From Mycolicibacterium parafortuitum (GTDB lineage Bacteria > Actinomycetota > Actinomycetes > Mycobacteriales > Mycobacteriaceae), in assembly GCF_010725485.1 (NCBI RefSeq), contig NZ_AP022598.1:5580001-5644000 (forward strand): DNA of 64,000 bases, read 5' to 3'. Below the pieces are notes generated by a model. It saw nothing but the letters and a program-made list of their open reading frames with translations. It ran no database searches and was not told the origin of the DNA. The translations under genes and the position numbers were made by a program. Shown here one piece after another: positions 17,661 through 26,712 of the stretch (positions are counted from its first letter, which is position 1; each line of letters begins with the position of its first letter).

Positions 17661-18938
17661 TCACGGTCCGCTCGGCGGCGGCGGCAACGGCAGTACGGGA
17701 CCCGCGTACGGCCGCGGAATCGTATACGGACCCAACGGTGTCGGGTCCGCGCGCTGCAGCGGATTCACACCGGGCGGCGGTCCCGCGGTGTCATCCCCGG
17801 GCGGCCTCGGCGCGTTGCGGGCCCCTCGCACCAGATACTTCGGGTCCGGGTTCGGGCAGTAGGTGTACAGGTACGGTTCCGGGAAGTCGGCGACCGTCGG
17901 GGGCGCGTGGGGCAGGTTGTAGTCGCACGAATACCGTTGGTAGAGGCTGACCGCGCCCCACACGCCGCCGTCGCGGAAGGTCGACCCCACCGCGTCCAGT
18001 GCCGAACCGCGGCCGGTGCTGGGGAAGAAGAACTCCTGCAGCGCGGGCATCCGCTCGTAGCCCACCTGGGAGACGGTGGTCAGGTTGCCCAGCAACGCGA
18101 CCATGGTTTCGGAGTTGTCCGCGATGAGGTTGTCGATACCGGCCATCGCGTCGGGCCCGCGGTCGAGCATCGTGCGATACCCGCCGTCCATGCGCTGGAC
18201 ACCGGTCAGCACCGTGGACAGGTTCTCCGAGGTGGCCGCCAGCCCTGGACTGACGTCGCGCACGGTCGACAGTACGAACCTGCTGTTGTTGAGCAGCCGC
18301 ACCGTCTGCGGCAGTACCGAGTCCAGCGTCGACACCAGGAACGCACCGCCGTCGAGGATCGCGGCGAGCTTCTGCGCGCCCTGAGGACCGACCTTGAGTT
18401 CGTCGAGCACCGCAGACAGTTCGGCCGGGTCGACCTGGCTCAGCGTCCCGTCCAAATTGCCCAGCAGTCGTGCCAGCGTAACCGGTGTCTGCGTTCTGGC
18501 GCTTGCGATTTCGTCGCCATCGGCGAGATAAGGTCCGGCGGCGGTATCGGACCGGAAATCGAGGTACTGCTCACCGGCCGGAGACAGTGCCGACACCCGC
18601 GCGGTGCTGTCGGTGGGAACCTCCGCGCCGGGGTGCAGTTCCGCGACCGCGACGGTGCCGCCGTCGGTGAGCTCGACGGAGCGCACGCGCCCGATCGGTA
18701 CCCCGCGCAGTGTGACGTCCTGCCCGGTGAGCAGCCCGCCGGTTTCGGCGAGGTGCACGCGGACCACGCTGGCGGACCGCGTCGGGTCGACCCGCAGCGT
18801 GCCGAAGATCAGGTAGGTCACCCCGAGCACGAGCATCAGCGCCAGCGCGCAGGCCGACAGCCCGAGTCGATGGCTGCGCAGCGCGCGAACGGCGTCGACC
18901 AGCGGCCGGGCGAGGGTGTGTGCCGGGGAGGTCATCAT
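17661..18938 (-). CDS. mceF: MCE family protein, MceF type
   Basis: 425 residues. N-terminal signal-anchor (about 26-46), MlaD/MCE domain (about 55-130, GGLLTGQDVTLRGVPIGRV), helical needle-forming region (about 150-310), and a Pro-rich tail ending in PLPPPPSGP. MCE subunits assemble as a heterohexameric tube carrying lipids across the periplasm. The ATG at 18938 overlaps mceE by four bases (ATGA). The position as the sixth mce gene and the Pro-rich tail define the F type. Confidence 0.9.
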   Translation of the reverse strand: MMTSPAHTLARPLVDAVRALRSHRLGLSACALALMLVLGVTYLIFGTLRVDPTRSASVVRVHLAETGGLLTGQDVTLRGVPIGRVRSVELTDGGTVAVAELHPGAEVPTDSTARVSALSPAGEQYLDFRSDTAAGPYLADGDEIASARTQTPVTLARLLGNLDGTLSQVDPAELSAVLDELKVGPQGAQKLAAILDGGAFLVSTLDSVLPQTVRLLNNSRFVLSTVRDVSPGLAATSENLSTVLTGVQRMDGGYRTMLDRGPDAMAGIDNLIADNSETMVALLGNLTTVSQVGYERMPALQEFFFPSTGRGSALDAVGSTFRDGGVWGAVSLYQRYSCDYNLPHAPPTVADFPEPYLYTYCPNPDPKYLVRGARNAPRPPGDDTAGPPPGVNPLQRADPTPLGPYTIPRPYAGPVLPLPPPPSGP

Positions 18939-20149
18939 CGACCGCCCGGGATGTTCGACGGCGGGGGCGCCGGCGCGGGGGTCAGCGCATCGGGCCTGGG
19001 CCCGATCAGCTCCGGAGGGGGCACCAGCCCCGGCGGCGGTGTGGGGGCGCCCCAGAACTTGTCCCGCACCTTGAGCATCACGTAGCTGATGCTGCCGACC
19101 ATGTTGCGGAAGTCCTCGCGGGTCGGAGCATGACTGCCGGGATCGGCTGGGTGATACGGGTCGGCGAACGCACCGACGGCGAGATCGGCGAGGTCGATGT
19201 TCACGTGCGCCGCAGTAGCATTGGTCACCTTCAACATCGGCCCGAAGATCGTGTTGAAGTTGGCCAGTGACGCGCCCGGCGCATTCGCGGCGGCATCGAG
19301 CGCCGCAGACAACCGGTTGAGGTCGCCGACCATACTGCGCGACTGCTCTCCCCGGACCGACGGGAACTTGGCCAGCTGCAGGGTGATCCGGTTGATCTGG
19401 GCGATGAGGTCGACGATGCGGTCGGTGTTGTCGGCGAGCGTGCCCAGCGCCGGGTTCGCGGCGGCGACCGCGTCGTCGATCGACTGCTGCCGCGCGGCGA
19501 TGGTCGCGGCCAGCTCGTCGGTCTGGGTCAGCGCCTCTTTCACCGCGGCCGAGCGCGCCGACAGGTCCTGGATCAACCGGGTGGACTCGTCGACCAAGTG
19601 ATCGAGATCCTCACCCTTACCGTCGAGCGCCCTGCCCATTCCGTTCACCACCTTGGTCAGGTTGCGGACGGCGCCGCCGTTGACCAACAGCGCCGCCGTC
19701 GACAGCAATTCCTCGACCGTGGTCGCGGATGCGGTGACATCCAGGGTTATCGCGTCACCGGGTTTCATCACCGCACCGCTGGGCGTCGCGGGAGGGACCA
19801 GTGAGACGAAGACGTCGCCCAGTGGGGTGGCCGAACGCAGTTCGGCCTTCGTGCCCACGGGGATCGCCACCGCCGCGTCGATGTCGAGGGTGACGACGGC
19901 GGTGTAGTTCTCCGCCGTCATCGACGCGACCTCGCCGACATCGGCTCCGGACAGCCGCACCTTGGCCTTGGCGGGCAGGTTCAACGCGTTGGCGAACGTC
20001 GCGCGGATCGAGTACGTCTGCTCGCCGACCGACGGTGCGGGCAGCGGAATCCGGTCCAGCCCCACCGAACACCCGGTCGCCAGCCAGCACACACACGCTG
20101 TGAGGGCGAGGATTGTTGCGCGACGCAGCCCACCTGTCCGCCCCGTCAC
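18935..20149 (-). CDS. mceE: MCE family lipoprotein, MceE (LprK/LprN) type
   Basis: 404 residues with a lipoprotein signal: hydrophobic stretch then lipobox LATGC, Cys27 as the lipidated residue. MCE domain about 45-125 (NALNLPAKAKVRLSGADVG), followed by long helices and a C-terminal Pro-rich segment. GTG start at 20149, coupled to mceD by GTGA. The E subunit is the classical lipoprotein of Mce systems. Confidence 0.9.
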   Translation of the reverse strand: MTGRTGGLRRATILALTACVCWLATGCSVGLDRIPLPAPSVGEQTYSIRATFANALNLPAKAKVRLSGADVGEVASMTAENYTAVVTLDIDAAVAIPVGTKAELRSATPLGDVFVSLVPPATPSGAVMKPGDAITLDVTASATTVEELLSTAALLVNGGAVRNLTKVVNGMGRALDGKGEDLDHLVDESTRLIQDLSARSAAVKEALTQTDELAATIAARQQSIDDAVAAANPALGTLADNTDRIVDLIAQINRITLQLAKFPSVRGEQSRSMVGDLNRLSAALDAAANAPGASLANFNTIFGPMLKVTNATAAHVNIDLADLAVGAFADPYHPADPGSHAPTREDFRNMVGSISYVMLKVRDKFWGAPTPPPGLVPPPELIGPRPDALTPAPAPPPSNIPGGR

Positions 20150-21252
20150 GGGCCCAGCCCCGCTAATCCCTCGAGCATGCTGGTGAGCCCGAAATCGGGT
20201 CCGAAGTCAGCGACGGTACCGGTGGTGCAGCCGAGTTGGCGCATGCCGAGCAGGTTGCACAGCTCCTTGGTCATCTGCCCGTCCATCTCGACCTTGTCGA
20301 GGGTCGGGTGAGCACGGATCGCATCCTTCTCGTGGTCGATCATGTTGTAGACGTTGTCCATCAGCAGCGGCATCAGGTTGAACACCTCCGCCATCTCGCG
20401 GCGGTAGTCGGCGACCGCCTTCGTCACGGTCTCGGTGTTGCCGGCGAAGGATGCGAGCGTTTCACGGTTTGCCTCGAGCAGATCGGTGGTCTCGGTGAGG
20501 ATCTGGTTGAGTTGCGCGCCGGTACTTCCGCTGCCGAGCCGCTCGGCGGCCAGCACCGCGCTGAGCTGACGCAGCGCGGCGCCGAACTGCCGTATCGTCT
20601 CGTCGTTCTCGGCGGCCGCGGCGGTCAGCCGGTCCAGATTCGTCACGATCGCGGTGATCGCATCCCCGGTCGGTGCGCCGCGCGCCTGGCCCATCTTCAG
20701 CGCGGTGGACAGCTCCCCGAGCGCGGAACGGATCTCGGGACCGTTGCCTCCGGTCGTCGCCGCGCTGACCGCCAGCAGGTCGGCGACCGGGCCACCGCCG
20801 CGGCCGTCGCCCTGCAGTTCCACGGCGAGTTTGTCGATCATCGCCAGCACCCGGTCGAATTCGACCGGCGTGCGGGTGCGCGCCAGACCGAGGTGGTCGT
20901 TGTTCTCCAGCGCGGGTCCGCCGGTGTAGGGCGGGGTGAACTCGACGTGGCGGTCGGTCAGGATCGACGTCGACACCGTGACGGCCTGCGCGTCGGCGGG
21001 GATCTGAACCCCCGCCTCGACCGTCATCGTGACCTCGACGTACGCCCCGTTGGGAACGATCTTCTCGACCCTGCCGACCGGCATGCCCAGCACCGACACC
21101 GCGTTGCCCTCGTAGAGCCCGTTGGCATTGTCGAACTGGGCGATGATGGTCATGTCGGCAGCGGCCGGCCCGCCGATCGGAGCGCCGGAGCAGCCGCAGG
21201 CCCCCACCGCCATCGCGAGTACCGCGACCCCTTTCACGACGCGGGCGCTCAT
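20146..21252 (-). CDS. mceD: MCE family protein, MceD position, with its own lipobox
   Basis: 368 residues. MCE domain about 33-110 with NANGLYEGNAVSVLGMPVGRV, the usual MceD pattern, then a helical region to about 310 and a tail with two Cys (CNLLGMRQLGC). Unusually, the N-terminus is a lipoprotein signal (VGACGC, Cys at about 21) rather than the signal-anchor typical of D subunits. The ATG at 21252 overlaps mceC by four bases (ATGA). Shorter than the 450-530 residues of MceD proteins in Mce1 and Mce4. Confidence 0.85.
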   Translation of the reverse strand: MSARVVKGVAVLAMAVGACGCSGAPIGGPAAADMTIIAQFDNANGLYEGNAVSVLGMPVGRVEKIVPNGAYVEVTMTVEAGVQIPADAQAVTVSTSILTDRHVEFTPPYTGGPALENNDHLGLARTRTPVEFDRVLAMIDKLAVELQGDGRGGGPVADLLAVSAATTGGNGPEIRSALGELSTALKMGQARGAPTGDAITAIVTNLDRLTAAAAENDETIRQFGAALRQLSAVLAAERLGSGSTGAQLNQILTETTDLLEANRETLASFAGNTETVTKAVADYRREMAEVFNLMPLLMDNVYNMIDHEKDAIRAHPTLDKVEMDGQMTKELCNLLGMRQLGCTTGTVADFGPDFGLTSMLEGLAGLGP

Positions 21253-22295
21253 CGGCAGTCCTCGAAGTATGTGGGCAGGTTGAACTGCTCGGCGCGGCCG
21301 CTGATCGCGCACATGTAGCTGTCGATCATCGTCCCGCCGGACGAGGTGAAGTCGAACTCGTTGCCGTTTCCGGTGGCGTTGGTGAAGTTGCGCAGTGGCA
21401 CCGGCATCATCTGCAACGTGCTGCGCAGCAGCGCGTCGTTGTCCCCGACTGCCGACAGCATCCGGTCCAGGTTGGTCAACAGGTCGTCGATCTGCGCGCG
21501 ATCGTCGACGAGGATCGGCCGCAGTTGATCGACCAGCGCGGTGGTGGCGTCGATCATCCGCACGATCAGTTGCCGCCGCGCGGCGAGTTCGCCGAGCACG
21601 TCGTGGCCGCGGGTGATCAGCAGGCCGAGGCTGCTCTGCTGGCGGCCCAGCAGTTCCGTGACCTTCTTGCTGGCGGTGAGCATGTCCGAGATCTGGTCGC
21701 GCCGAGCGGTTATCACCGCGGAGACGTCCTCGATGTTGCCCAGAGCGCGCGGCAGGATCTCCGGCGCGCCGCGCAACTGATCCGCCATGGTGGTCATGGA
21801 CTCGGCGATCTTGCGGGCGTCCACCGCCTCGAAGGTGGTGGTCGCGTCCTGCAGGGCGGTCTGTAGATCGTACGGGACCTCGGTGTGTGCCAACGGGATC
21901 CGGCGGTCGTCGAGCTCACCACCGCCCGCGGGCTGCACGTCGACGTACCGCGCCCCGAGCAGCGTGGTGAGTTTGATCGCGGCCCTGGTGTCCTCCCCGA
22001 GTCGCACCGCGTTGTCGATGTCCATGGTCACCACGACCCGGTCACCGTCGAGGCGCATCGTCCGCACTGCACCCACCCGCACCCCGGCGACGGTGACCTG
22101 GTCCCCCGGCGACAGACCGGCCGCCTGGAGGAAATCGGCGCGGTAGGTGGTGCGCCCGACACCTAGTTTCCCGAGCCCGAGCGCCGTGGCGAGAACGACG
22201 GCGATCACCAGCACTGTCAGCACCCCGAGACGCAGTTTGCCGTGCGGTTCTGCCGGATTCACGGCCCTGACCAGTTTGTCCATCGCCGGCCTCAC
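21249..22295 (-). CDS. mceC: MCE family protein, MceC type
   Basis: 348 residues. Signal-anchor about 18-40 (GVLTVLVIAVVLATALGLG), MCE domain about 50-125 (AAGLSPGDQVTVAGVRVG), then helices to about 310 and an MCAISG motif near the end with a paired Cys at the C-terminus. I take GTG 22295, which overlaps mceB by four bases as elsewhere in the operon; ATG 22283 with GAGG six bases upstream is equally possible. Truncated relative to Mce1C, as are all subunits here. Confidence 0.87.
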   Translation of the reverse strand: MRPAMDKLVRAVNPAEPHGKLRLGVLTVLVIAVVLATALGLGKLGVGRTTYRADFLQAAGLSPGDQVTVAGVRVGAVRTMRLDGDRVVVTMDIDNAVRLGEDTRAAIKLTTLLGARYVDVQPAGGGELDDRRIPLAHTEVPYDLQTALQDATTTFEAVDARKIAESMTTMADQLRGAPEILPRALGNIEDVSAVITARRDQISDMLTASKKVTELLGRQQSSLGLLITRGHDVLGELAARRQLIVRMIDATTALVDQLRPILVDDRAQIDDLLTNLDRMLSAVGDNDALLRSTLQMMPVPLRNFTNATGNGNEFDFTSSGGTMIDSYMCAISGRAEQFNLPTYFEDCR

Positions 22296-23341
22296 CGACA
22301 CTTCGGGCTGTTGCGAGGCACCCCGCCGGGGGTGCCGTTGGACAGGATCGCGTACAGCAGGCTGTCGATGCGGGGAAACTGGGTCACGGTGATGTTGCAC
22401 GCGTAGATGTCGAGGTAGGAACCCGTCTGGCTCATCCGGGACAGCCCTTTGAGCGCAAGCGGCATGTTGAACCCCAGGTAGGCGAAACCCTGCTTGTTCT
22501 CGACGAAGTGCCGGGCGAATCCCGGTTCGCGGCGCATCCACTCGTCGAGGTCCGGTTGCACATCGGTGACAACGTTCGCCAAACGCTCGCCGACGATGGA
22601 CACCTGGTCCATCGAGTCGATGAACTCGGCACGCCGCGCGGCGAATCCGTCGAAGACCGCCGTCGACGACGCAATAGTCGCCTCCAGGTCGTGGTCGCGT
22701 TCGGCCAGCGATTCCAGCACCGAGTTCAGGTTGGTCAGTACCCCGTCGAGGATCCGGTCGGTTCCGGAGTAGGACTCCACCAATCGGGTGGTTTCCGAGA
22801 TCAACGTGGTGACCGCCCCGGCGTCGCCCTGCATGGCCCTGACCACGGCGGTGGTCAGGTTGTCCACCTGATGCGGGTCCAGCAGTGCGAACAGCGGTTC
22901 GAAACCGTTGAGCAGGCTGGAGATGTCGAAGGACGGCTCGGTGCGCTCGACGGGGATGACCGCACCGGCGGGCAGCACCGACGGGTCACCGAAGTCTTCC
23001 AGCGAAAGCCCGAGATAGCGCTGGCCGATGATGTTCTGGTAAACGATCGAGGCCTTGGTGTCGCCGTAGAGGACCTGTCCGGCGTCCACCTGGAAGCCGA
23101 CGGTGGCCTGCGCGCCGTCGGCGCCACCCAGCCCGATGGCGTCGACCCGGCCGACCCGTACCCCGGCCATCCGGACCTCGTCACCGACTTTGAGTCCCGT
23201 GACGTCGGTGAACACCGCACTGTACGAGTGGGTCTCACCGTGCATGTTGCGTTGCAAGGTGACGAAAACGGTCCAGATCAGCGCGACGCACACCGCGACG
23301 AACACGCACAGCACGGCCAGCGCCCGACGATGACTCATCAT
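22292..23341 (-). CDS. mceB: MCE family protein, MceB type
   Basis: 349 residues. Signal-anchor about 8-28, MCE domain about 38-115 (VTGLKVGDEVRMAGVRVGRV), helical region, then IYACNITVTQFP and a final Cys near NSPKCR, the two Cys positions typical of B subunits. ATG start at 23341 overlaps mceA by four bases (ATGA); the stop overlaps mceC. Confidence 0.9.
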   Translation of the reverse strand: MMSHRRALAVLCVFVAVCVALIWTVFVTLQRNMHGETHSYSAVFTDVTGLKVGDEVRMAGVRVGRVDAIGLGGADGAQATVGFQVDAGQVLYGDTKASIVYQNIIGQRYLGLSLEDFGDPSVLPAGAVIPVERTEPSFDISSLLNGFEPLFALLDPHQVDNLTTAVVRAMQGDAGAVTTLISETTRLVESYSGTDRILDGVLTNLNSVLESLAERDHDLEATIASSTAVFDGFAARRAEFIDSMDQVSIVGERLANVVTDVQPDLDEWMRREPGFARHFVENKQGFAYLGFNMPLALKGLSRMSQTGSYLDIYACNITVTQFPRIDSLLYAILSNGTPGGVPRNSPKCR

Positions 23342-24693
23342 GGTCGCTGCCCCGTTTCCGCCGGAAGCAGCGGCCCGGAACCCGGGTCTGGGACGACCTG
23401 AACAGTGTTACCCCGCGCGACCGGACCGAGAAGCAGCTCGGACGCGGCGTTGGTGCCGGGGCCGAGGATTTCGGCCAGTTGTGCGCGCTCCTGCGGGCTT
23501 CCGACCGAACCCACGTTGCCGCCTGCCATCTGCGGGGCGAGGGGAAAGTTGCGCGGGTGCAGCGACTGCGGCAGGGCCGGCGGGTCGGCCGAGATCGGCG
23601 CGGTGTGGCAGCTCGGCCCCTCCAGGTCGCCGTAGCGGGGGCAGTCGGCCCGGGTATACATCCGGTTCGGGGTGAAGACCAGCATGAACTTTCCGGTGCC
23701 GATGTTCTTCTGCTCGTCCCACACGTGGTCGAAGAAGCGGTTGGTGACCGTGTTGAGCCGGGTCACGATGGACGCGAAATCCTTTCCGCCGTCGGCTATC
23801 ACCCCCAGCACCGGGGACATCTGCGTGGTGATGACGATCAGCCGTTCGGTGTTGTTCTCGAACGCGGTCCCCATCTGCGATGTCGTGGACAGACCCGCGG
23901 ACAGGAATTCCGCCAGCTGCGACCGGGTCTCGGCGAGAGTGCGCATCGGCACGACGGCGTGGTGGACGGCGTCGAGCAGATCCGGTGCCGAGGTCTGCAG
24001 TCCGTCCAGCGCGTCGGACAGGATACGTAGCGCCGGTTCGTCGTCGGGATCGGTGTCACCGCCGGCCATGTACCTGTTGAGTTCGTCGACGATGCGTTTC
24101 GCGCCGCCACCGGCGGCGGACAGTTCCTCCCCGCGCCCCTCGGTGGCTTCCGCGACGGTGGCCAGGATGCCGATGCTGTCGGCCGAGCCCGGCTTGCCCG
24201 CCGCACCGAGGATATCGCGCAGCTTGGTCAGGGCGGTCTGGAACTGCACGGTGGCCAGGCTCTCGTCCTGGGCGATACGGGCACCGGGCCGCAGCGCGGG
24301 CGCCGGACCGTTGTCGACGAGCTGGATCGAGGACACCGCGAACACATTGCTCGGCACCACCCGGGCGGTGACGGTCCCCGGAATCCGTTGGGCGAAAGCC
24401 GGTTCGATGGTGAGTTCGATGGTGTGGGGTTCGGCGCCTGTTGCCGGGCTGACCTCGGCGACGGTGCCGACGAGCGCACCCCGGAACTTGACGTCCGAAC
24501 CCTTCGGCAGGCCGTCGCCGACGTTGCTCAGCAGCGCGACGACCTCGACGTGACGGGAGAACGCCCCCTCGGATTTCGCGATCGCGAGCCCGGCGGCGAG
24601 TACGGCCACAGCCAGCACCGCGATGCCGCGCAGCAGCAGTCGCCCGTCGGAGACGGCGCGGGTGGCGGATTCGAACGGCTGCATCTCAGCCAC
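23338..24693 (-). CDS. mceA: MCE family protein, MceA type
   Basis: 451 residues. Signal-anchor about 20-40, MCE domain about 48-130 (NVGDGLPKGSDVKFRGALVG), a long helical region to about 340, and a C-terminal segment with YTRADCPRYGDLEGPSC as in other A subunits. GTG start at 24693 overlaps yrbEB by eight bases; ATG 24684 just after the yrbEB stop is an alternative giving MQPFES. First of six MCE genes. Confidence 0.9.
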   Translation of the reverse strand: MAEMQPFESATRAVSDGRLLLRGIAVLAVAVLAAGLAIAKSEGAFSRHVEVVALLSNVGDGLPKGSDVKFRGALVGTVAEVSPATGAEPHTIELTIEPAFAQRIPGTVTARVVPSNVFAVSSIQLVDNGPAPALRPGARIAQDESLATVQFQTALTKLRDILGAAGKPGSADSIGILATVAEATEGRGEELSAAGGGAKRIVDELNRYMAGGDTDPDDEPALRILSDALDGLQTSAPDLLDAVHHAVVPMRTLAETRSQLAEFLSAGLSTTSQMGTAFENNTERLIVITTQMSPVLGVIADGGKDFASIVTRLNTVTNRFFDHVWDEQKNIGTGKFMLVFTPNRMYTRADCPRYGDLEGPSCHTAPISADPPALPQSLHPRNFPLAPQMAGGNVGSVGSPQERAQLAEILGPGTNAASELLLGPVARGNTVQVVPDPGSGPLLPAETGQRP

Positions 24694-25540
24694 CGAGCCT
24701 TGCGCCGGAACCGATGCCCCACAGCCCGATCGTCAGGAAAAGATTGGCGATGATCATCACCGAGATGCTGGCGCGCATCGCGCGGCCCGCGGCCACGCCG
24801 ACACCCTGCGGACCACCGCTGGCGAAATACCCGTAGTAGCACTGGATCGTCGAGGTGATGATCACGAACACCACGGCCTTGACCACCGAGTACGCGATGT
24901 CCGATCCGGACAACACGAGGCGGAAGTAGTGTTCGAACGATCCCGCCGACAAGCCGCCTGCGAGGGTGACGATGGTCTGCACGGCGACATAGTTGACGAC
25001 CAGGCACAGCACATAGAGCGGCACGATCGCGACCGCCGAGGCCAGCAGCCGCGTGGTGACCAGATACGGAAGCGGCCGGATGGCAAGCGATTCCATCGCA
25101 TCGATCTCTTCGGAGATGCGCATCGAACCCAGTTGTGCGGTGAACCGGCACCCGGCCTGAGCGGCGAACGCGAGCGCCGCCATGATCGGTGCGAGCTCCC
25201 TGGTGGACACCGTCGAGGACAACAGGCCGGCGGCCGGCTCCATGCCGAGCAGGTGCAGCGCCTGATACCCCTCGATGCCGACGATCGCGCCCGCGGTGGC
25301 GCCGAGCAGGATGATTACCCACGCGGTGCCGCCCCCGACCACCACCGAGCCGTTGCCCCAGGTGACGTCCGACAGGATGGTCAGGAAGGCCTTGCGGTAG
25401 CGGGTCAGGGTCACCGGGATCCCGGCCACCGCCCTGGTGAAGAACGTCGCCATGTGGCCCAGGCGGATTCCGACGTCGGCCACCGAGCGGCCGGCCACCA
25501 CGACCGGGCGCACCCCGCGCGGATAGTACGGCGCGGCCAT
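24686..25540 (-). CDS. yrbEB: MlaE/YrbE-type permease, YrbEB
   Basis: 284 residues, five to six membrane segments, with the MlaE family core around TRELAPIMAALAFAAQAG and the EQ-loop-like segment MRISEEIDAMESLAIRP (about 125-160), where an MceG-type ATPase would dock. The ATPase is not in this window; in mycobacteria MceG is encoded elsewhere. The ATG at 25540 directly abuts the TAG of yrbEA. Confidence 0.92.
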   Translation of the reverse strand: MAAPYYPRGVRPVVVAGRSVADVGIRLGHMATFFTRAVAGIPVTLTRYRKAFLTILSDVTWGNGSVVVGGGTAWVIILLGATAGAIVGIEGYQALHLLGMEPAAGLLSSTVSTRELAPIMAALAFAAQAGCRFTAQLGSMRISEEIDAMESLAIRPLPYLVTTRLLASAVAIVPLYVLCLVVNYVAVQTIVTLAGGLSAGSFEHYFRLVLSGSDIAYSVVKAVVFVIITSTIQCYYGYFASGGPQGVGVAAGRAMRASISVMIIANLFLTIGLWGIGSGARLGG

Positions 25541-26407
25541 CTACAGCGCCGCCTTCGGGAACAGCAGCACATACATCTGGGTGAACACCACGTTGGTGAT
25601 CATCAGCAGCACGATGGACGCGACCACGGTCGCGTTCACGGAGTTGGCCACCCCGGCCGGTCCGCCCTGGGTGGTCAGGCCCTTGTCGCAGGCCACGATC
25701 ACCACGATCGCGGCGAACACGACAGCCTTGATCAGCGTCAGCACCAGATCGCCGACGGTCGCAAACGACGCGAAGGTGCTGACGAAGCTGCCCGGTGCGC
25801 CGTCCTGGGCGAACGTGTTGAACAGGTAGCCGGCCAGGAATCCGATGAAGCACACCAGCCCGGTCAGCGAGACGCCGACGACGACGGCGGCGGCCAGCCG
25901 CGGTACCACCAGCCGCCGGATCGCCGAGATGCCCATCACCTCAAGGGCATCCACCTCGTCGCGGATGGTGCGCGAACCCAGGTCTGCGCAGATCGCCGAC
26001 CCGACCGCCGAGGCCATCAGCAGCGCGGCCACCAGCGGTGCGCCCTGCCGGATCACGGCCATTCCGCTGGCCGCCCCCGCCAGTGAGGTGGCGCCGACCT
26101 GACCGGCGAGCAGCGCGAACTGGATCTGCAGCGTGACCCCGATCGGGATCGCCACGCACATCGTCGGCAGCATGGCCGTCGAGGCCATGAAAGCGGCCTG
26201 CTGGACGAACTCGCGGAACGGGAAGCGTCCCGCGGCGATGTCGACGATCAGGTAGCGCAACGCACGCAGTCCCAGCAGGCATTGGCTTCCCACGGTTTCC
26301 AGCGCCGCGCGGGGGTGGCGGTCGACGTAGCCGCGCGTCCACTGCGTGATCTCACCGACTGGTGAGATCACCGCCTCGTGCCGCTGTGTCGCTTCGTGCC
26401 GCGTCAT
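25541..26407 (-). CDS. yrbEA: MlaE/YrbE-type permease, YrbEA
   Basis: 288 residues, five to six membrane segments, with the coupling segment SRTIRDEVDALEVMGISAIR (about 145-165) that contacts the ATPase. Partner of YrbEB in the inner-membrane part of the Mce importer. ATG start at 26407 preceded by GGGAAG. The 29-base gap after the 26437 gene is the largest break in the mce part of the operon but contains no obvious promoter. Confidence 0.92.
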   Translation of the reverse strand: MTRHEATQRHEAVISPVGEITQWTRGYVDRHPRAALETVGSQCLLGLRALRYLIVDIAAGRFPFREFVQQAAFMASTAMLPTMCVAIPIGVTLQIQFALLAGQVGATSLAGAASGMAVIRQGAPLVAALLMASAVGSAICADLGSRTIRDEVDALEVMGISAIRRLVVPRLAAAVVVGVSLTGLVCFIGFLAGYLFNTFAQDGAPGSFVSTFASFATVGDLVLTLIKAVVFAAIVVIVACDKGLTTQGGPAGVANSVNATVVASIVLLMITNVVFTQMYVLLFPKAAL

Positions 26408-26436
26408 CGTCGAACTTCCCGCTCGGACCCGAACTG

Positions 26437-26712
26437 TTACTGCCAGGTGGGGCGGTCGGCGGGCGGCTGTACCGGTATCGCGCCGAAGCGGCGCCGGAAC
26501 ACCTCACCCGTGCGCTGTTCCCGCCCGTACCGCTCCACGCTCGCACGCAGCACCTCGATCCTCTGCTCGCACGCCTCGATGCGGGCGGCGTCGTCGTCGC
26601 GGCGCGCCTGTGCGAGCAACTCCTGCTCCTCGGCGACGCGTTCGGAGAGCCGGGCCGCGACTTCGCCGAAGGTCAGCAGGTCGTAGTCGTCGGTGTCCGG
26701 GCGTTCGGTCAT
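26437..26712 (-). CDS. Small charged coiled-coil protein, unrecognised
   Basis: 91 residues. The middle (about 14-65) is a heptad-like, Glu/Arg-rich helix (VAEEQELLAQARRDDDAARI in part), followed by FRRRFGAIPVQPP. No signal peptide or Cys. The ATG at 26712 overlaps the amidohydrolase stop as ATGA, which fixes the start and makes cotranslation likely. It stands between the amidohydrolase and yrbEA. I do not recognise a family; it could be an adaptor or oligomerisation factor for the enzyme. Confidence 0.75.
   Translation of the reverse strand: MTERPDTDDYDLLTFGEVAARLSERVAEEQELLAQARRDDDAARIEACEQRIEVLRASVERYGREQRTGEVFRRRFGAIPVQPPADRPTWQ

Noticed and set aside
16393..26407. Identification of the mce operon as Mce4 (cholesterol importer)
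   Set aside because: Subunits are shorter, MceD carries a lipobox, and none of the surrounding genes are the steroid ring-degradation genes or show KstR-type palindromes that I could find by eye.
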